From: Terfezia claveryi
Lineage: Eukaryota > Ascomycota > Pezizomycetes > Pezizales > Pezizaceae
Direction: 5' to 3'
NCBI GenBank assembly: GCA_015179025.1
Contig: WHUX01000004.1
Coordinates: 310,001-374,000 of the forward strand
Length of the DNA stretch: 64,000 nt
Part shown: piece by piece, positions 12,720 to 22,945 of the stretch
Position numbering within the stretch: the stretch's first letter is position 1
Layout: each line of letters begins with the position of its first letter
Position numbers and translations under genes: made by a program
Notes under the pieces: generated by a model
What the model was told of the DNA's origin: nothing
Databases searched by the model: none
The model's input: only the letters and a program-made list of their open reading frames with translations

Positions 12720-13336
12720 GCTGATAGAGGGTAACCTTGTGGATAGAGTAGGGATAATACTCGGTGGGATGGTCATGCTTTCTTGAGAAATGGTCAATGA
12801 TATATGCGAGCCTTTTTTTGTTTCAATCAAAATAGTACTAATTCCTTTGGTCAGTCAGTATCCATGCGGATGCGGTTACTATTTTCATTCCATACAGCTC
12901 AGGATTACAGGAATGCTAATAGGATATTTGAGAAAGGCAAACCTTGGGCGCAAGTTATAGTCTCGTGAACCCGCGCAATTGACACGCCTAACAGGGCGTA
13001 ATTTTATCTTAATGTTAAAGCCAACTGGGCCCATGAAAACCTACTGCCGAACGTTCCTTCTGAAAACTAGAAAACTGCCACAAATGGAGACAGTACCACT
13101 TTCCACTCAACCATAATTGATGAATTTATTTCATTCTAGGGGATTATCTCACTCCGGCATACCCCACAAGGCAATCCATACAGCTCTAGCATATAAAGTA
13201 CCAAAAGACTGGTAGGTCGGGTATACTACTTCATCCTCCTCCTTCCATCCATTACCGCGACCCTAGTACGCCTATAATGCTCAAGTTACAAATGACTCTC
13301 AATCTCCTTTCCTCTTCCAGATATATCTTGAGGAGG
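12720..13336. other. Convergent 3' region between AP-1 gamma and glutaredoxin genes
   Basis: This is about 620 bp holding the 3' untranslated regions of two convergent genes. I see no open frame with recognisable content. Confidence 0.5.
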
Positions 13337-14016
13337 TCAGACAGCACCAGCCTCAATTAACATCGCCTTCAATTGGTGCTTCTTAGATTGTATGTCTGAG
13401 TTACCACCAATATGTTTTTTGTTGATAAAGATGTTGGGCACGGTTCTTTGCGAGGTAAGCTCCTCGAGGGCATCTTGAATGCCGCTACCGTCCTCTGGGA
13501 AATAGTTTGTCAGGGGGGTTCTGTCACGATGATTTTTTGGAGGTTGGAATTGGGGTAACGTACCAACTTGGTCGAGTTCTATGGCGAAGTATATTGCATT
13601 GAACTCATCTAGAAGGGATTTGGTGGCTTTGCAGTAGGGACAGTAGGATTTTGAAAAGACAACTGAGAAAGGGAAGGTAATGTTAGCTGTAACTCCTCTG
13701 GGGAAAGGGATATAGTCATACCAACTGAGTTCTCGTCAATGATCTGACGCACCTTGGTCTTTGCTGCGTCTGAGGCAGACATGTCTGCTGATCTTGTAAA
13801 AAAACGGATGAAGGATTGGGTGAAGGAAGGTATGGTGGGTGTCTGTGTCTGTATCCGTATCCGTGAAGATGATGCAGTATGGTGGATATAGCTCTTCTGT
13901 TGATGTTGAACTGGTAGTGGTTGCGGTAGCTGCGGGGTTCTCGGACTTATATAAGTAACGTCACTGATTCGCCACGGCGCAGCGACCAGTCGCGGAATTT
14001 GAAATTTGGGCGGCAT
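13337..14016 (-). CDS. Dithiol glutaredoxin, possible dual cytosolic/mitochondrial forms
   Basis: This is a small glutathione-dependent thiol oxidoreductase that reduces disulfides and protein-glutathione adducts. Exons are 14016-13722, 13662-13564 and 13494-13337. The core has the active site VVFSKSYCPYCKATKSLL, the TVPNIFINKKHIGG cis-proline and glutathione-binding segment, and ends MLIEAGAV. From the internal ATG at 13782 the protein is 105 residues, the usual size of a cytosolic dithiol glutaredoxin. From the upstream in-frame ATG at 14016 it gains 78 residues that are rich in Arg, Ser, Thr and Gln and poor in acid (ending SFIRFFTRSAD), like a mitochondrial presequence. Yeast GRX2 makes two such forms from alternative starts. 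That this gene does so is inference. Confidence 0.93.
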
Positions 14017-14587
14017 GAAGTTTTCTCGATGGGAGTGTGGACCCGTAGATCAGATACCTACTTAGCCATTGGCGTACCACAGCGGGCCATCATTAGATAC
14101 CGGTGAATGCAAATGATCGTTGTGGAGCCGGGCCGACGCCGGCACTGGTCGGTAGTGGATGCCGGTATGTGCCGATGAAGAAATCGGGTTTCGGTGAACA
14201 AGGGCAGTTTCGTTTGATTTCCAGGCTCATTTAATTCAAGAAGGAGGGGTCGCTAATCGAAGGATAATCTAAGATTCCGGGTTGGCTTGCAGCAGTTGTA
14301 CCGATGTTTGTGCTGATGTTTGTGCCGATGTTTGTGCCGATGTTTGTGCCGATGTTTGTGTGCCGATGTTTGTGCCGATGTTTGTGCCGATATCGGTGCC
14401 AATATTTACAGTGCAGGCGCGGTGCCGGTATCCGGTAGTCGTTTGCGATTTTAGCTACCAATAATAGTTCAGTCTCGGACATCTTTATAGCTACCTACAT
14501 CTCGAGCAGCTTCATACCTATACACAGGGACTTAACGGTCACCTGACCTTCACGAGTACGCGAGTCACGAACAATTCGCGTCTCCCA
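14017..14587. promoter_or_regulatory. Divergent promoter of glutaredoxin and top3
   Basis: This is 571 bp between two divergent genes. It contains a 12-bp tandem repeat (14301-14391, listed separately) about 200 bp upstream of the top3 start. I see no other clear signal. Confidence 0.5.
14301..14391. repeat. 12-bp tandem repeat (CGATGTTTGTGC)
   Basis: About seven and a half near-perfect copies of the 12-mer CGATGTTTGTGC. One copy reads GCTGATG and one is expanded by two bases (GTGTGCC). The copies run toward top3. The short open frames through this array are low-complexity artefacts. Confidence 0.9.
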
Positions 14588-16923
14588 ATGAATTCACTCC
14601 GAACTCGATGTCTCTCTCGCCCTCTTCGTCCCACCTCCCTCCCCCGACCTCGTGCTCGCCTACTCAGGAGCATCTCTACCCGCCTGTCAATGCCCCGCGT
14701 GTTCCTTGTAGCCGAAAAGCCCTCCATAGCCAAAGCCGTCGCACTGCATCTCTCTGGAGACCAAGTCTCCCCACGGAATACCGGGCAGAAATATATCAAG
14801 AATTATGATTTTACATTCCGGTTCCCGGCCAGCCTTGGGGGCGAGTGTCATGCGACGATGAGTAGTGTGATTGGACATACAGTGGGACATGATTTTGAAC
14901 CGGGCTTGAGGAAGTGGAACAGTTGTGGGCCAGAGGTGTTGTTTGATAGTGCGACGGTGAAGTTTGTGGATGAGGTACTACAGAATTCCTAGTATGCACC
15001 TGATGTCATGTATTTTTTTTTTTATTTGTGTGTCTTTGATGCGAGCTGACGGTTCGGAATTTGGTTTGGTTGATTGGGTAGGACAAGAAGCCAATTGCAC
15101 GAAATATCGAAATGGAGGCCAGACGAAGCACACATCTATATATCTGGACGGACTGCGATCGTGAAGGCGAATACATCGGCACAGAAATCCGCGACCTAGC
15201 ACTCAAGGTCAATCCTCGGCTAATCGTAAAACGGGCTCGGTTCAACAACATAGAACGTGCACATGTCATTGAAGCAGCCATGAACCCCGTCAACATCGAC
15301 GAACTACAGGCTTCTGCTGTGGCTGCTAGAATTGAACTCGACCTACGAATTGGGGCGGCCTTTACGAGGTTTCAGACGTTGAGTTTACAGAATATACCTG
15401 GCCTGGAGAAGAGGGTGTTGAGTTATGGCAGCTGTCAGTTTCCGACGTTGGGATTTGTGGTGGATAGGTATTGGAGGGTGGTGAAGTTCGTACCGGAGAA
15501 GTTTTGGGGCTTGAGGGTGGTCTTGGAGAAGGATGGGAAGGAAGTGATCTTTAGCTGGAGGAGGGTGAGTTTGTTTGATAAAGGAGTTGTCATAGTTCTG
15601 TACGAGCGATGTATGGTTGGGACGAGGAAAGTCAGGGTGGAAGCTGTTGATAAAAAAGCGACTAGGAAATGGTATGTTTTTATGTTTCCATGATACTTAT
15701 ATAATGATCCCCCACGCCGAAATTAATTCCCACCCAGGAAACCCCTCCCCCTAACTACCGTCGAGCTCCAAAAACAAGGATCCCGCTTCCTCGGCCTCTC
15801 ATCACAAGTCGTTATGACCATCGCTGAGAAACTATATACATCAGGGTTCATCTCCTACCCCCGCACCGAAACCGACATATTCGACCCAGCTATCAATCTT
15901 CGAGAATTAATCAAAAAACAAACAACCCACCCCACATGGGGCACATACGCTTCCTCGCTATTAAACAACAATAAATTCTCTCACCCCCGGAAAGGGATAC
16001 ACAACGATAAAGCTCACCCACCTATTCACCCTGTCACGATGGTCGCCCCCACCGCCTTCTCCAACCACAACGAATGCAGAGTCTACGAGTTTGTTTGTCG
16101 AAGGTTTCTTGCATGTTGCTCCGAAGACGCACTAGGTGAGTCCACGACGATAGATATCACCTGGGGTGCTTGGCCTCCCCCAGAACGGTTACGTGCGAGT
16201 GGGTTGGTGGTCAAGGAAAGGAATTATTTGGATGTGTATATTTATGACGGATGGTCTACGCATGAAGTTCCGGAGTTTAGAGTGGGAGAGGAGATTGTGC
16301 CAAAGGAGTCGGGGATTACAGAGGGGCAGACAAGTAGACCGGGGTTTTTAACGGAGCCGGAGTTGATTGGGTTGATGGATTTGAATGGCATTGGGACGGA
16401 TGCGACCATGGCGGAACATATTGCGAAGATTGTGGAACGGGAGTATGTTTTTGCTCAGCCTAGAGGCAGGGGACGCGGTGGTGGTGATGTAGATGATGAA
16501 TACCAACCTCCTGTGGAGGAGGGCGAGGAGCAAGGTGGGAGTGGGCCGGTGAGAGGAAGACGGGCGGTAAGAGGCGGGCGAGGAGGGAGAAGAGGTCGTG
16601 GTGGTGCTGCCACTGCCAGGGGCAGTGCTGGATGCGGGGGTATTCAGGAGTTTCTCCCGAGTACACTGGGCATTGCGCTCGTGATGGGGTATGATCAGAT
16701 GAATTTCCCGCCCGAGGTCCCTCCCTTGACGAAGCCGTTTTTGAGGAAAGAGATGGAGGTGAAGATGAAGGCGATTTGTGAGGGGAGACTGAGACAGGAG
16801 GATGTAGTGAGGGAGAGCTTGGATATGTATAGGAGGGTGTTTGCTGTGGCGAGTCGGGAGGTAGGGAAGTTGAGGGAGAGCTGTAATAGGTTTCTTGGGG
16901 AAGGGGGCGGGGAGGATGGGTAA
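14588..16923 (+). CDS. top3: DNA topoisomerase III (type IA)
   Basis: This enzyme relaxes and decatenates single-strand-linked DNA and, with the RecQ helicase Sgs1 and Rmi1, dissolves double Holliday junctions. It has 720 residues in three exons: 14588-14974, 15082-15671, 15738-16923. The TOPRIM part has VFLVAEKPSIAKAVA and the metal-binding WTDCDREGE. The catalytic tyrosine lies in GFISYPRTETD, followed by HPPIHP and LMDLNGIGTDATMAEHI. Near residues 590-640 an Arg/Gly-rich loop (PRGRGRGGG and GGRGGRRGRGG with acidic stretches) interrupts the core. There are no C-terminal zinc fingers, as in yeast Top3 (about 650 residues). The first 34 residues (Arg/Ser/Leu-rich, no acidic residues) precede a second ATG at 14690 that opens the conserved core. 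They look like a mitochondrial leader, as in animal TOP3A. Dual targeting is inferred. Confidence 0.95.
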
Positions 16924-17129
16924 ACTGCGGAGAATGGAATGGGGTTTGGGAAGTCTGGCGAGGCGGCATGCTGCATGGATTCTTGTCTGTAGTAATGGAT
17001 TCCTCATACCCTCTTGCTATGTATATGTTCTGGGCCGCTACTATGGCCCTCGCGGGAAATTTATCAATTACTGCATATGGTGCATAACGCATTTGAATTA
17101 GTGAAATTAAAGAGATATTGAACTAGTTC

Positions 17130-17770
17130 AAGTTGATCTAATTGATATGCGCCATGAGCCTGATGGACAATATAAATGGATCTGTCATAGGAAGGACTAT
17201 AGTAAGCGGTGTTATACCTTGCTCCATCAGAATATAAAACTTGCAAGTTAAACTCATAAGTATGATGCTAAATATTATTAGTGGGAATCTGTTTCATCTG
17301 CAAATGACATTGTAATGATTCAGCTTTATGGCCTGCCTGAATCTTTACAGTCTGATAATGGTGGAGAATTTAAGGGAGAAGTTGAGCATTTATTATAAGC
17401 TAAGCTAATGGAGTTGTGCAATCCAACTAGGTACAGTACACTCTACAAAATATAGATGGAAAGTTGACTCTTCCGAATATATTATATTACGTATCAATTG
17501 AATAAAAATTTTTTTTTCAATACCCAAAAACCCCTAATGAGATTGTCTTTGACTGGCCTATCAATACCTCTAGTTAGTGATGAAGAGCTAGATTATCAGT
17601 ATATTTGCCACTTATTAATCCTCACGGTTTTAGAACTAAATTGAAGCTGGTTCTAAGCTTTAAAAAACAGGTTGATAGTTGCTTTACGGTATCATGGGCA
17701 AGTGGTTCGAGATCGAATGGCAGAACATTATTATAATAAACGTTCAGACGGTAGATATTTTTGCAGTAGG
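17130..17770 (+). pseudogene. Decayed integrase (SCAND3/KRBA2-like core) of element A
   Basis: Read in one forward frame with stops and shifts, this stretch gives QVDLIDMRHEPDGQYKW, ICHRKDY, then GLPESLQSDNGGEFKGEVEH, and later NPTRYSTLYK, TQKPLMRLSLTG and VRDRMAEHYYNKRSDGRY. The QVDLIDMR and LQSDNGGEFKG motifs carry two of the acidic catalytic residues of a retroviral-type DDE integrase. The order is that of the integrase proteins found in SCAND3/KRBA2-related transposons. Internal stops (many TAA/TAG) show it is dead. The N-terminal part of the usual protein is not present. Confidence 0.65.
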
Positions 17771-17816
17771 TGATATGGCTGGACAATAAAGGGTTAGAGT
17801 TATAGAATAAGGGACA

Positions 17817-18085
17817 TGATATTGGAACCTCGGGGATTCTTTTAAAGGATACCCAATAATCTTAGCCGAGCTCAATACAATGCGTTCCTCCTTGGGAACT
17901 CTTCTCTCTCTCTCTCTCTCCCATGTTTTTCATAGCATAAACTGCTCCTTGGAAAATGCCAAGATCTCAACAGGGCAGCCCCTGCCAATAACTCGACGAC
18001 CCCGCACTCTAAAAATGGGTGACGTCTGAACTGACCTGAACACCATGTTCTGGATTCATCCCTAGAGAGGGAGCTACTGTTACGA
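17817..18085. repeat. Left terminal direct repeat of the LTR-like element
   Basis: It begins TGATATTGGAACC and ends near CTACTGTTACG. It shares blocks with 22064-22260 and carries a CT microsatellite at about 17905-17920. The right boundary is approximate. Confidence 0.4.
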
Positions 18086-18289
18086 ATGGTTCGGGGGAGT
18101 AGGGCATATGGCCCACGGATGTCCCCTGGTAACAGACCCATGCGGGCAACTGGGGTTCAGCTTGCACCTCTCGCACCCCTCAACCTCGCAACAGAAGGAT
18201 CACACTGTTTCGAGGTCCCCGCTCCCTTCATCTCTTTGTATCTCCAGTTTGTCTTTACAGTCTAAGGTGCTCAAGGAGGATATGTTGGA

Positions 18290-19405
18290 TGGTAGTCATT
18301 TTTCAAGTTCTTCGAACCAGACAAAATCGTCTAATTCCTTGGTTCCTAATACTAACAAAATCAAAATCTAAAACCACGAATGCAGTAACAAAAGGGAAAG
18401 GAAAAGCCGTGGATAAAGGGAAATCAGTGGACAAAGGGAACCGAGTTCAAGGGGCAAGCGCATGGACCGTCAGGACCTCTGGCGAAGGCTTCTTTACATG
18501 CTGGACCCTCAGGGCACAACACTGGGTTCTCACGTTGGCGGCAAAGGGAAGTTCTCATGCTGGACCCCAGGGCAGAATACTCAGTGGGCAGGGGGCCCAG
18601 CTGAAACTGGGAGAGTTACCTCGAAGAGGAGATATCCGAAGACCACCAGTTCGGCGGTGCCTAAAATATCCCCAACAACCCCGCAAAAAGGGCCCAGTAA
18701 GCTCCTGGATTCTGGTTCCCGGTTCTAACTTCCAACACCACAAATATGGCAGCACAAACACACCGAACAAACACACCGGCCAACACAACTACCATAAAGA
18801 TGGCGAATACAGCTATTACGAACACCGCCCGACCATGGATGAGAGAGGAGGTTGAGCGGCTTATTGACAAAGGTCTGCAAGTGCGCACCATCGGTGACAA
18901 ATAAATTGAAAAAAAAAGATTGCCGGCATTAGCGCATGTCGAAATCTCAAGGACGTCAGATGCATAATCAAGGATCTAGAAAAGCTCACGGCAGAGACCT
19001 GCGAGAAGCTATGCTGGGTTCACTTGCGCGCGTTCTGCCGTGGACTCGGCCTCAAAACCAGCCATGGAGGTAGAAGTCAGCTAAAGAAACACCTTGATTA
19101 TGTTTGAAAACAAAAGTATTAATTAGGAGAACTCAGAAGCGGGTCAAAGCACTACACGTGGTTCCGAAAGGATGCCCGAGGTGTGACTTGCTTGGTGTTT
19201 GGGCTCATAGAGTGATTGCTCACAAACTACTTGTTTTTGATGCCCAACAGGTCTATAGACGTTATGCAAGCCAGCAATCATGGGATTATTTTGTGCGAGA
19301 TGGACATACAATCGCACCAGGAATCATGTCTTGGATCACAAGCAATCCCAGGCTAATGTCCATGATCCAACAGGCTAGCAGCACCAGACGAGCATACAAT
19401 TGGGA
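18290..19405 (+). pseudogene. Fragmentary open frames of the LTR-like element, left of the pogo insertion
   Basis: Several open stretches are present: a Lys/Gly-rich frame at 18289-18855, a stretch with PWMREEVERLIDKGLQVRTIG near 18830, and a 109-codon frame from 19104 that reads WITSNPRLMSMIQQ and runs into the transposon at RAYNWDT. The last frame ends within the inverted repeat of the pogo element, so its real end was displaced. I do not recognise the protein. The sequence right of the transposon (21481-21710) reads FPFFWRLEEIWGSCPNV in another frame and may be its continuation. Confidence 0.35.
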
Positions 19406-19593
19406 TACCGTATTATTTCGAGTAATTGGCTAGCGTGTTCTGAGCTGCAACTGTCGGTAACATGCGAAATTATACTGAAGAAGGCAAAGTACCGCATACC
19501 GACATATTGAACAAACACAACAAATCAACCTCATCGGAGGCAAAGTTTGATGTAGATAGTAAACTTGAAGTGTTTCGCCTTGCCTTCACCACA

Positions 19594-19803
19594 ATGAGGT
19601 TCATTTATTTTATCCTATGCTTAAGTCTATTGGTGTATAGTGTTTGGGGGGCACCAAGAGGTCGGACTCTGCTAGCACCTATAACAGTATCTGATGCCAA
19701 TATTCCACGGCATCTACCTGGTACCCGAAAGACTATTCCTGCTACGCCACAGGCAAAAGCAAAGCAGCGGCCAGCGCGCAAGCCTAAACCCTTGGAGGAT
19801 TGA
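19594..19803 (+). CDS. Small putative secreted peptide ORF inside the pogo element
   Basis: A frame open from 19462 contains an internal ATG at 19594 that would encode 69 residues. They start MRFIYFILCLSLLVYSVWGA, a textbook hydrophobic signal peptide with a WGA-like cleavage site, followed by a basic, Pro/Lys/Arg-rich tail (PATPQAKAKQRPARKPK). Nothing like this belongs to known pogo transposases. It may be chance, or a captured or de novo ORF. I do not recognise it and would not assign a function. Confidence 0.25.
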   Translation: MRFIYFILCLSLLVYSVWGAPRGRTLLAPITVSDANIPRHLPGTRKTIPATPQAKAKQRPARKPKPLED

Positions 19804-19869
19804 ATGTACAAAGTACGAGGACCTATCCGAAGAATAGAACGAAGCTATTCTAGAGAAAAAAAGGTGGAA

Positions 19870-21240
19870 GTATTAATGTTTCTAATGCACCACCGGGTTC
19901 CAAAAGACTTGAAAGTTTGATGATGATGATGATGAGGTGGAATATCGACCGCCTACACAAAATGGAAGCTAGTCACTGGTTCAAAATCCCACAACGGTCA
20001 ATTGCCAATTGGTGGAAGAACCACACTGAAATAGTTGGTCAAAAGATTGGTTCTCGGCATCAGCCAAATGCTTCATAGTTATGCTTATAGCCAGAGTTGG
20101 AGATTTCTCTATTTGAATGCTTTGTAGCAGAACAGTAAGCTGGTCGACCAGTAAGACGAGGTTGGTTTAGGCGGAATGCAAAGCAGTTGTTTTTACAGCT
20201 ATACTCAGGTGCCCCAAGGATTTTTGTTTTTTCCCACGCTTGGTTTACCAACTTCCAGCGCCGATGGAGTATTAGCTCTCGTGCAATTACATGGAAAGCA
20301 TCAAAAGTTCCAGAAGAATACCACAAACTTGTTCTAGAGTGGCTTCAATTCAATCGAAGAAACTTACAACCATGAAACTCCCTGGAACGTGATCAAATTG
20401 TGACGGATATAGGACGATACTCTCTTAGCAATATTCTCAACCTCGATGAAACCCCAATTCCTTTTGAGTATTTAGATGGACGCACATTTGATTTCATCGG
20501 AAATAAAACCATCTCTATTAAAACTCAACAAAGTGGCTGGGATAAATGCTAGGCAACACTCATACTATATCTATTTGCTGATGGAATTTCTCAGATCAAC
20601 CCCAAACTTATATTCCATAGATCCAGTGGGCCTAATGCCAAAATCAAGGATCTAAAGGGCAGCCAATACTATTCTGGAGTCACAGTTGAGTTCAACAAGA
20701 CTGCATATAACAATGAAAAGCTTTTTTTGCGATTTATTGAAGACGAGCTCATACCAGTACTTAATCCTAATGGAGCCACCTCAAGTCTGCTGGTACTAGA
20801 TGCTGCTGCATTTCATACAACAGATCAAGTTCTAGCTTGCTTTAAAGATACGCAAATTATGCCTTCTCTAATTCCCGGTGGCTGTACTGGCCTTGTTCAG
20901 CCTCTTGACACTGCTATAAATAAGCCATTTAAGGAATATTTATATGAGTTCACTGATCAGTATATTGAGAAGCAAGAAGCTCAAAAATCCTCCTTAGTGA
21001 CTGATAGGTAGTCATTAAATGATAAGCACATTATGACAACTCATGTTGTTAGAGATGCATGGAAGCAGTTTTGCAAGGATAAGAAAGAGATGATTTGCAA
21101 GGCATTCTGAGATGTTGGAATAACCCTTTCGATTGATGGCAGTCAAGATCACCTTCTTCAGATCAAGGGTATTCCAGCTGCGGGTTTTGTTATTGGTGAT
21201 GGCGGTATTCATCCAGGGTCAAATATAGAGTTGGAAGCCT
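19870..21240 (+). pseudogene. Decayed pogo-type transposase (CENP-B HTH plus DDE_1)
   Basis: The order of relics is right for a pogo/Tigger transposase. First come ASHWFKIPQRSIANWWKNH (about 19970-20030), FSHAWFTNFQRRW and WKASKVPEEYHKLVLEWL (about 20230-20345). Then come LDETPIPFEYLDGRTFDFIG (first catalytic D) and TQQSGWDK followed by TAG. VLDAAAFHTTDQVLACF (second D) and SLIPGGCTGLVQPLDTAINK (third acidic position) follow at 20780-20930. Stops occur at TAG or TGA where CAG, CAA or CGA codons are expected, which fits C-to-T decay such as RIP. The longest intact piece is 20727-21011. Confidence 0.8.
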
Positions 21241-22063
21241 TCTACCGCTCTATACCAGCCAGGGGGGATGATAACGATGCATTGGAGTATGCTTGGGTCA
21301 TTGAAGATTATGTACATACTATTCCCTCTTCTGTTACCCCTCCATAGATCTAGATAGGTATCAATTTACATTGAAATCACAGCGTGTGACTAAGTCATTT
21401 GATACTGTAGTGTAGGGTGGCTGCATGATGTAGAAGCAGAACGTCTGAGGCGCTAGCCAATTACTCGAAATAATACGGTATTTGCGACATGGATTGGGTT
21501 AGTTGGGACGTGGGGTGGGCAACATGAAGAAAGCTTGGAAGGATCCGAAAGCAATGCAAACCGTTCAGGATGGGGGATCAGGTCAGAGGAGAATGAGCGG
21601 TCTATTAATGAGATATTGGAGCGGAGATTCCCTTTCTTTTGGCGTTTGGAGGAGATATGGGGATCATGTCCGAATGTATCTGTTATTCTTCATACAGAAT
21701 CTATAGCACCCCAAATACCCTCGAGCTACCACCTCAAATACCTTCTGAGCCCGCACCTTAAATATTTGAGCCAACATCGCAAATACCCTCAGAGCCAACA
21801 TCACAAATAAGCACACCAGCACGACGTTCAACTCCTGCTCCCCATTCCCTACCAAAGCGTTCAGAGAAACGTGATCTCAGTGCTGTACTAAAGCGCGCTT
21901 TTGAGGATAAGCAAGCTGCGCAACAAGAACTCGGCTTAAAGAGAATTAAAGCTGATAAAGAGGCCAAATTGGAGATTGCTTAAATTCAGGCAGATGCGCA
22001 GGTAAAACAGATGGAGATATTTGCTCGTTTAATAAAGGATCGAGGTCGATCTGCAAAGACACA

Positions 22064-22260
22064 TGATATTGGAACTTCGGGATTCCTATAAAAGTATCCC
22101 CAATCCGCCCTCTTGTATTGTCTGTCTCCCCCTCTTTAACAGTCACTTTTGTTATTTATATGTATCACGCAACGTAATACGTTCCTCCTCGGAACCTCTC
22201 TACCATAGTACATAGCATAAAGCACTCCTTGAGAGTGCTCATAGCCACAGCTACGTTACA
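22064..22260. repeat. Right terminal direct repeat of the LTR-like element
   Basis: It begins TGATATTGGAACTTCGGG and ends AGCTACGTTACA, so it has TG...CA termini. It matches blocks of 17817-18085. Confidence 0.45.
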
Positions 22261-22945
22261 AAAAGTTACTGCAAACCCACAAGGCTCAATGCCACCAATT
22301 GTTAACCAAGCATGGTATACTTGTTAACCTTTACTCAACCAAAGATCTCCAGCCAGCAACTGATCTTATGGGCTGGGAAGATGGAAATTGTGGATACTCC
22401 GGCTACTCGACAATCCACAAACACCTTTAGCTAATACTTGCTCGGCAGGCATCTACAACAGCTCGGGGTTTCTGTCTCATGTATTTGCAAAAAAATAAAA
22501 AGTCCTGTACCAGATGTCGCTGCAGATGTCTTCAAAAATGAAGTTGAAATAAAGTTGTTGTTTAGGAGGCAAATTGGGACTAGTATTGGATAATAATACC
22601 CTAATTGATCTGAAGGATGACTGGATAACTAAATTAGCCTAGTTGTATTTAATAATATGAGTTAGGTATATTAGTGGTGGTCAATTCCAAAACTCAGGTT
22701 TAAGAATTGACCACCACTAATTGTTATTAAATTCAAAGTGCGTTATGTACCAAATGCAGTAGTTAAATAAGTTGCCCGCGAGGGGCATATGGGTGTCGGA
22801 AGGGTGCTACCCGCGAACATATATAACCCTCTTTTTTGGGGAGCGTTCATTAGACATATCTGGCGTATGTGGAGATATCATAAATATATGTGATGTTGTG
22901 CGGATCTCCTGTTGCTGCAGCAGTAGTACTAGCGGCATCTATATA

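Larger units (their letters stand above)
19408..21478 (+). mobile_element. Pogo-type (Tc1/mariner superfamily) transposon, 2,071 bp
   Basis: The ends are perfect 28-bp inverted repeats beginning CCGTATTATTTCGAGTAATT, at 19408-19435 and 21451-21478. Both are flanked by TA (19406-19407 and 21479-21480), the target duplication of this superfamily. Inside are a helix-turn-helix DNA-binding region and a DDE_1 transposase, both broken by stops. The element inserted into an open frame of the LTR-like element. Intact ends with a decayed transposase suggest it could still be moved in trans, which is an inference. Confidence 0.88.
17817..22260. mobile_element. LTR-like element with diverged terminal direct repeats
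   Basis: Two direct repeats bracket this stretch. The first starts TGATATTGGAACCTCGGGG at 17817, the second TGATATTGGAACTTCGGGA at 22064. Both contain a GCGTTCCTCC or ACGTTCCTCC block followed by CATAGCATAAA and end near GCTAC-GTTAC. The copies differ by substitutions and by a CT-run expansion in the first. No reverse transcriptase is visible between them. Internal sequence includes Lys/Gly-rich codons (about 18385-18450) and a stretch near 19104-19405 that continues beyond the pogo insertion. It may be a non-autonomous LTR element. Target-site duplications could not be seen. Confidence 0.4.
17026..22819. mobile_element. Element A: inverted-repeat DNA transposon with integrase relic, host to nested elements
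   Basis: The left end at 17026 reads TGTTCTGGGCCGC and continues with CCCTCGCGGG and an AT-rich stretch containing TGCATATGGTGCATAACGCA. The same series, inverted, is found at about 22725-22819, ending GAACA followed by TATATA. Just inside the left end lie integrase-like codons on the plus strand. Both ends are flanked by TATA-like sequence (TATA before TGTTC, TATA after GAACA). About 5.8 kb lie between the ends, much of it the LTR-like and pogo-type insertions. The family may belong to cut-and-paste elements with retroviral-type integrase (Ginger or relatives). That name is an inference. Confidence 0.6.

Noticed and set aside
21740..21810. A short tandem array with AAATACC and GAGCC blocks
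   Set aside because: The units are irregular in length and sequence. It reads as low-complexity codons of a transposon ORF, not a distinct satellite.
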